A stretch of DNA of 39,664 nucleotides from Chloroflexota bacterium (GTDB lineage Bacteria; Chloroflexota; Limnocylindria; Limnocylindrales; CSP1-4). The notes below the pieces were generated by a model. It ran no database searches and had not been told where the DNA came from. It saw only the letters and a program-made list of their open reading frames with translations. The stretch is from the NCBI GenBank assembly GCA_021813655.1, contig JAKAJU010000089.1, positions 1 through 39,664 of the forward strand, given 5' to 3'. The position numbers and the translations under genes are program-made. Below are positions 35,326 to 39,664 of the stretch, one piece after another; position 1 is the stretch's first letter, and the number at the start of each line of letters is the position of its first letter.

Positions 35326-38124
35326 ATGGCGCAGTCTCCGGGGCCGTCCGGCGCGGCGGGAGGCAGCGCTGCCGAGCCGGACGCCGCGGCAGCGCGGGGG
35401 CCGGCCGCCGCTGCGCCCCCCGGGATCCCCTGGTACGCGCTCTCCGGGGAGGACGTCGAGGCGAAGCTGGGCGTCGATCCCGCGAAGGGCCTCACCGCCG
35501 CCGAGGCCGCCGACCGCGCGAAGAGGCACGGTCCGAACGCGCTCCCGGCCGAGAGGCCGAAGCCCGAGTGGCGCCGCTTCGTCGACGAGTACCGCAGCAG
35601 CCTCCAGATCATCCTCGCCGTCGCCGCGGTCTTCTCGCTCGCCATCGGCGAGATCCAGACGGGGCTCCTGCTCGTCCTCCTGACCTTCGTCAACGCGATC
35701 GTCGGGATGCGCGAGGAGGGGAAGGCCGCGAGCGCCATGAACGCGCTCAGGTCGATGATGAAGGCGGAGGCGCGCGTCCTCCGCGACGGGGAGCAGGCAC
35801 AGATCGACGGCACCAGCCTCGTGCCGGGCGACATCGTCCTCCTCGCCGCGGGTGACCAGGTCCCGGCCGACGGCCGGATCATCGCGGCGGCCACGCTCCA
35901 GATCGACGAGTCCGCTCTCACGGGCGAGAGCGTCCCGGTCGCGAAGGACCCGGGGACGCTGCCCGGGGGCAGGGAGCTCGGGCCCGGCGACCAGTCGAAC
36001 ATTGCCTTCATGAACACGCCGGTGACGCACGGCAGCGGGACGATGATCGTCACGGCCATCGGCGGCGACACGCAGGTCGGGCGGATCGCCCACATGCTGT
36101 CCACGACGAAGGAGGAGGAGACCCCGCTCACCCGCCAGCTCGACCGGATGACGCTGTGGATCGCGGCCGTCGCGGGCGTGACGATGGTCGTCATGTTCGC
36201 CCTCGGGGCGCGGCGGGGCGAGCCGCTCGACACGCTCTTCATCACCGCCGTCGCCCTCGCGATCGCGGCGGTCCCCGAGGCGCTCCCGACGGTCGTCCAG
36301 GTGATCCTCTCGATGGGCGCGGTCGACCTGGCGAAGAGGAACGCGATCGTGAAGAACCTGTCGTCCGTCGAGACGCTGGGCTCCACGTCCGCGATCAACT
36401 CCGACAAGACCGGCACGCTCACGATGAACCAGATGACGGCGGTGGAGGTCGTCGACGCGAGCGACCGCTACACGGTGACCGGGACCGGGTACGACACGCA
36501 CGGCCGCGTCGAGCACGCTGCCGGGACCGCGATCTCGATCGACGACGCGATCCTCCCGTACGTCGTGGCGAACGACGCCAAGCTCGAGAACGGCAAGGTC
36601 GTGGGCGATCCCACGGAGGGCGCGCTCCTCGTCCTCGCCGCGAAGGCCGGCCTGAACGTCGACGACACCCGTGCGCATCTTGCCCGCCTCGCGACCCTGC
36701 CCTTCGACCCCACGTACAAGCTCATGGCGACCTTCAACGCGACGAGGGACGCGGCGGGCAGGGACGTCGTGCGCTGCTTCGTGAAGGGCGCCGCCCCGGC
36801 GGTCATGGACCGTTCCGCGGCCACGCTCTCGGGCGCGACGCCGACGCCGTTCGGCGACGCCCAGAGGAAGCAGGCCGAGGCGAATGTCGAGCGGATGGAG
36901 GGCGAGGGTCTCCGCGTCATGGCGGCGGCGTGGCGCGATCTCGACCCGTCCTCGTTCGACGCGACGGGCGATCTCCTCGCGTACGTGACGGACCTTCAGC
37001 TCGCGAGCCTCGTCGGCATGATCGACCCCGCCCGCGACACCTCCAAGCCGGCCGTGGAGGCCGCGATCAAGGCGCACATCCGTGTCCGGATGGTCACGGG
37101 CGACGACGTCGTCACGGCTGCCGCGATCGCGAGGCAGCTCGGGATCCCCGGGCGGGCGGTCCTGGGCGAGGACTTCGCCAGGCTCTCCGAGGCGGACCGC
37201 CTCGCGCAGGTCGACGACATCGGCGTCGTCGGCCGTGTCGCGCCCCAGCACAAGGTCCTGCTCGTGGACACCCTCCGCAAGAGGGGCGACGTCGTCGCCA
37301 TGACGGGCGATGGTGTCAACGATGCGCCGGCGATCAAGGCGGCGGACATCGGGATCTCGATGGGGACCGGGACGGAGGTCGCGAAGAACGCCGGACGGAT
37401 GATCCTCACGGACGACGACTTCGCGACGATCATCCACGCCGTCGAGCAGGGGCGGAAGCTCTACGACAACCTGACGAAGTACGTTCGCTTCATCCTCATC
37501 ACGCTCGTCGCCTTCGTTCTCACATTCCTCGCCGCGAGCGTCCTCAACATCGCCGCGGGCCAGCCGTTCACGCCGTCCCAGATCCTCTGGATCAACTTCG
37601 TTATCGACACGCCGCTCGGCGTCGCACTCGGGTTCGACGCCGAGTCGCCGGGGATCATGGGCCGGGTGCCTCGTCCGCGGAACGCGTCGATCCTCACGCG
37701 CGGCGTCATCGCCACGGCTGCAGGTGTCGGCATCTTCATGGCGCTCTGGCTGGTGGCGCTCATCGCAGCCGGCGTCGAACGCCACGACCTCGGCGGATCC
37801 TCCGGGCTCGCGACGGGCGCGACGATGGCGCTGACCGCCTTCGCCTACTTCCGGATCGTGTGCGTCTACGAGTCCCGCAGCGAGCTCTCCTCCGCTCTCG
37901 CGCTCGACACGTTCGACAACATGACGCTCAACCTGATCGTGCTCGTCGAGCTGGTGCTCGCGTGGATCGCGACCCAGTTCGACCTCCTCCAGGATCTCCT
38001 CGGGACGACCGGGCTCTCCACCCAGCAGTGGCTGATCGCCCTCGGGTCGGCGATCTCGCTCTTCGTCGCGTGGGAGGTCGCGAAGGCCGTCGTCCGCCGG
38101 ACGGCGGGATCCGCCCGGACCTGA
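35326..38124 (+). CDS. P-type cation-transporting ATPase (P2-like), copy 2
   Basis: INSDKTGTLTMNQM, TGES, MTGDGVNDAPAIKAADIGISMG; TM4 reads VPEALP; AAGGAGG upstream of ATG. Confidence 0.95.
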   Translation: MAQSPGPSGAAGGSAAEPDAAAARGPAAAAPPGIPWYALSGEDVEAKLGVDPAKGLTAAEAADRAKRHGPNALPAERPKPEWRRFVDEYRSSLQIILAVAAVFSLAIGEIQTGLLLVLLTFVNAIVGMREEGKAASAMNALRSMMKAEARVLRDGEQAQIDGTSLVPGDIVLLAAGDQVPADGRIIAAATLQIDESALTGESVPVAKDPGTLPGGRELGPGDQSNIAFMNTPVTHGSGTMIVTAIGGDTQVGRIAHMLSTTKEEETPLTRQLDRMTLWIAAVAGVTMVVMFALGARRGEPLDTLFITAVALAIAAVPEALPTVVQVILSMGAVDLAKRNAIVKNLSSVETLGSTSAINSDKTGTLTMNQMTAVEVVDASDRYTVTGTGYDTHGRVEHAAGTAISIDDAILPYVVANDAKLENGKVVGDPTEGALLVLAAKAGLNVDDTRAHLARLATLPFDPTYKLMATFNATRDAAGRDVVRCFVKGAAPAVMDRSAATLSGATPTPFGDAQRKQAEANVERMEGEGLRVMAAAWRDLDPSSFDATGDLLAYVTDLQLASLVGMIDPARDTSKPAVEAAIKAHIRVRMVTGDDVVTAAAIARQLGIPGRAVLGEDFARLSEADRLAQVDDIGVVGRVAPQHKVLLVDTLRKRGDVVAMTGDGVNDAPAIKAADIGISMGTGTEVAKNAGRMILTDDDFATIIHAVEQGRKLYDNLTKYVRFILITLVAFVLTFLAASVLNIAAGQPFTPSQILWINFVIDTPLGVALGFDAESPGIMGRVPRPRNASILTRGVIATAAGVGIFMALWLVALIAAGVERHDLGGSSGLATGATMALTAFAYFRIVCVYESRSELSSALALDTFDNMTLNLIVLVELVLAWIATQFDLLQDLLGTTGLSTQQWLIALGSAISLFVAWEVAKAVVRRTAGSART

Positions 38125-38266
38125 CGCTCCGCGCACGGACGGAGAGAGCCCAGGGCGGGCGTGATGCCGCGCCGGCTGGGTCTCCTGCGCGCTCCGCCTA
38201 GAATGCGTGGATCGCTTCGGCGGTCACCACGACCGCGGCGGCGATGCACCACCCCAGGAGAGCCTG

Positions 38267-39664
38267 ATGACCACCGCCACGGGCGTCGCACCGCACCCGA
38301 TCTACCTCGCGGGTCGCTGGGTGGACTCGCCGGACCCGCTCGTCGTGGAGCGTACCGGCTACCCGGGCGAGACGGCCGGCTCGACGTTCAACGCGACCCC
38401 CGAGCAGTACGACGAGGCCGTGGATGCTGCCGTGGCGGCGTTCGAGGTCACCCGCCGCATGCCCGCATACGAGCGCGCGCGGATCCTCCACGCGATCAGC
38501 GTCGGCATCCGGAAGCGCCGGGACGAGCTCGGCGCGATCATCGCGGTCGAGGCCGGGAAGCCGATCCGCGACGCGCTCACGGAGGTTGACCGGGCCACGA
38601 TCACCTTCCGCCTCGGGGCCGAGGAGGCCGAGCGCCTCACGGGCGAGGTGATCCCGCTCGACATCGCTCCCGCGTCCCGTGGGCGGGTCGGCGTCGTCCG
38701 CCGCTTCCCCATCGGGCCGATCGCGGGGATCAGCCCCTTCAACTTCCCGCTCAACCTCGCGGCCCACAAGGTCGCGCCCGCGATCGCCAGCGGCAACCCG
38801 ATCGTCCTGAAGCCACCGTCCAAGGACCCGCTCGTCATGCTCACGGTCGCCGAGATCATCGACGCGGCCGGGGCGCCCTCCGGCTCCGTGAGCATCCTGC
38901 CGATGACGCGCGAGCTGGGCGACCGCATGGTCGAGGACGAGCGGTTCGCGTTGCTCTCGTTCACCGGGAGCCCGCTCGTCGGATGGCGGATGAAGGCGCG
39001 CGCCGGCAAGAAGAAGGTCGTCCTCGAGCTCGGCGGGAATGCCGGCGCGATCGTCGACGCGACGGCGGATCTCGACTGGGCGGCCCGTCGCTGCCTCATC
39101 GGGTCGTTCGCCTACGCGGGCCAGGTCTGCATCAGCGTCCAGCGGCTGTACGTCCACGAGGACGTCCGCGACCGCTTCCTCGAGCGCTTCGTCGCGGGTG
39201 CGCGCGCCCTCGTGGTGGGCGACCCGCTGGACGCGCGGACGGACGTGGGGCCGATGGTCGACGCTGCGGCGGTGCTCCGGACCCGGACGTGGATCGACGA
39301 GGCCGTGGGTCGCGGCGCGCATGTCCTCCTCGGGGGCGAGCCGGACGGCGCGTTCTTCCCGCCGACGATCCTCGAGGACGTCCCGCGCGACGCGAAGGTC
39401 TGCACCGAGGAGGCGTTCGCGCCGCTCGTCGTCCTCGAGACGTTTCGCGACTTCCGCGACGCAATCGCGCGCGTCAACGACAGCCGCTTCGGTCTCCAGT
39501 GCGGCGTCTTCACGAACGACCTCTCCCACGCGTGGTACAGCTTCGACGAGCTGCACGTGGGGGGCGTCATCGTGAACGACGTCCCGACGTACCGCGTGGA
39601 CCACATGCCCTACGGCGGCGTGAAGGACTCCGGCCAGGGCCGCGAGGGTCTCCGCTACGCGATC
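38267..39664 (+). CDS. NAD(P)-dependent aldehyde dehydrogenase, 3' end cut by the window
   Basis: My own translation from ATG 38267, open to the window end and absent from the ORF track: GISPFNFPLNLAAHKVAPAIASGNPIVLKP, VLELGGNAGAIVD, AYAGQVCISVQRLYV (catalytic Cys), PYGGVKDSGQGREG. Confidence 0.92.
   Translation, partial: MTTATGVAPHPIYLAGRWVDSPDPLVVERTGYPGETAGSTFNATPEQYDEAVDAAVAAFEVTRRMPAYERARILHAISVGIRKRRDELGAIIAVEAGKPIRDALTEVDRATITFRLGAEEAERLTGEVIPLDIAPASRGRVGVVRRFPIGPIAGISPFNFPLNLAAHKVAPAIASGNPIVLKPPSKDPLVMLTVAEIIDAAGAPSGSVSILPMTRELGDRMVEDERFALLSFTGSPLVGWRMKARAGKKKVVLELGGNAGAIVDATADLDWAARRCLIGSFAYAGQVCISVQRLYVHEDVRDRFLERFVAGARALVVGDPLDARTDVGPMVDAAAVLRTRTWIDEAVGRGAHVLLGGEPDGAFFPPTILEDVPRDAKVCTEEAFAPLVVLETFRDFRDAIARVNDSRFGLQCGVFTNDLSHAWYSFDELHVGGVIVNDVPTYRVDHMPYGGVKDSGQGREGLRYAI

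Overview
The window is a GC-rich bacterial chromosomal segment with little intergenic space and about 30 protein-coding genes. I saw no rRNA, tRNA, CRISPR array or transposase. Left part: a truncated hotdog-fold thioesterase-like gene, a GadC-like amino-acid permease, and a minus-strand fatty-acid cluster (fabD, two fabF-type ketosynthases and a secreted lipase). These are followed by a divergent MarR regulator, a DUF4239-like membrane protein, ilvD, a ManC-like nucleotidyltransferase, a DUF885 protein, a MarP-like CvpA/serine protease, a KDPG-aldolase-like protein, leuCD, and an F420 (Ddn)-like reductase coupled to an MMPL transporter. Right part: an eight-gene overlapping operon ilvB-ilvN-ilvC-leuA-leuB-cimA-pheA-yhhN, then a P-type ATPase / PPK2 / P-type ATPase block, and an aldehyde dehydrogenase cut by the window end. 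The strongest undescribed candidate is in the ilvB leader (21399-21787). A short ORF (21472-21660) has 9 Ile/Leu in 15 codons and ends in mutually exclusive antiterminator/terminator stems. This looks like a ribosome-mediated attenuator for branched-chain amino-acid synthesis. Its candidate promoter carries a perfect inverted repeat in the spacer, and a 21-bp direct repeat follows the terminator. Second is the PPK2 gene between two P-type ATPases with different TM4 motifs, with a perfect 15-bp G/C stem in front of ppk2. All calls come from reading the sequence and the supplied translations; no database search or folding was run.
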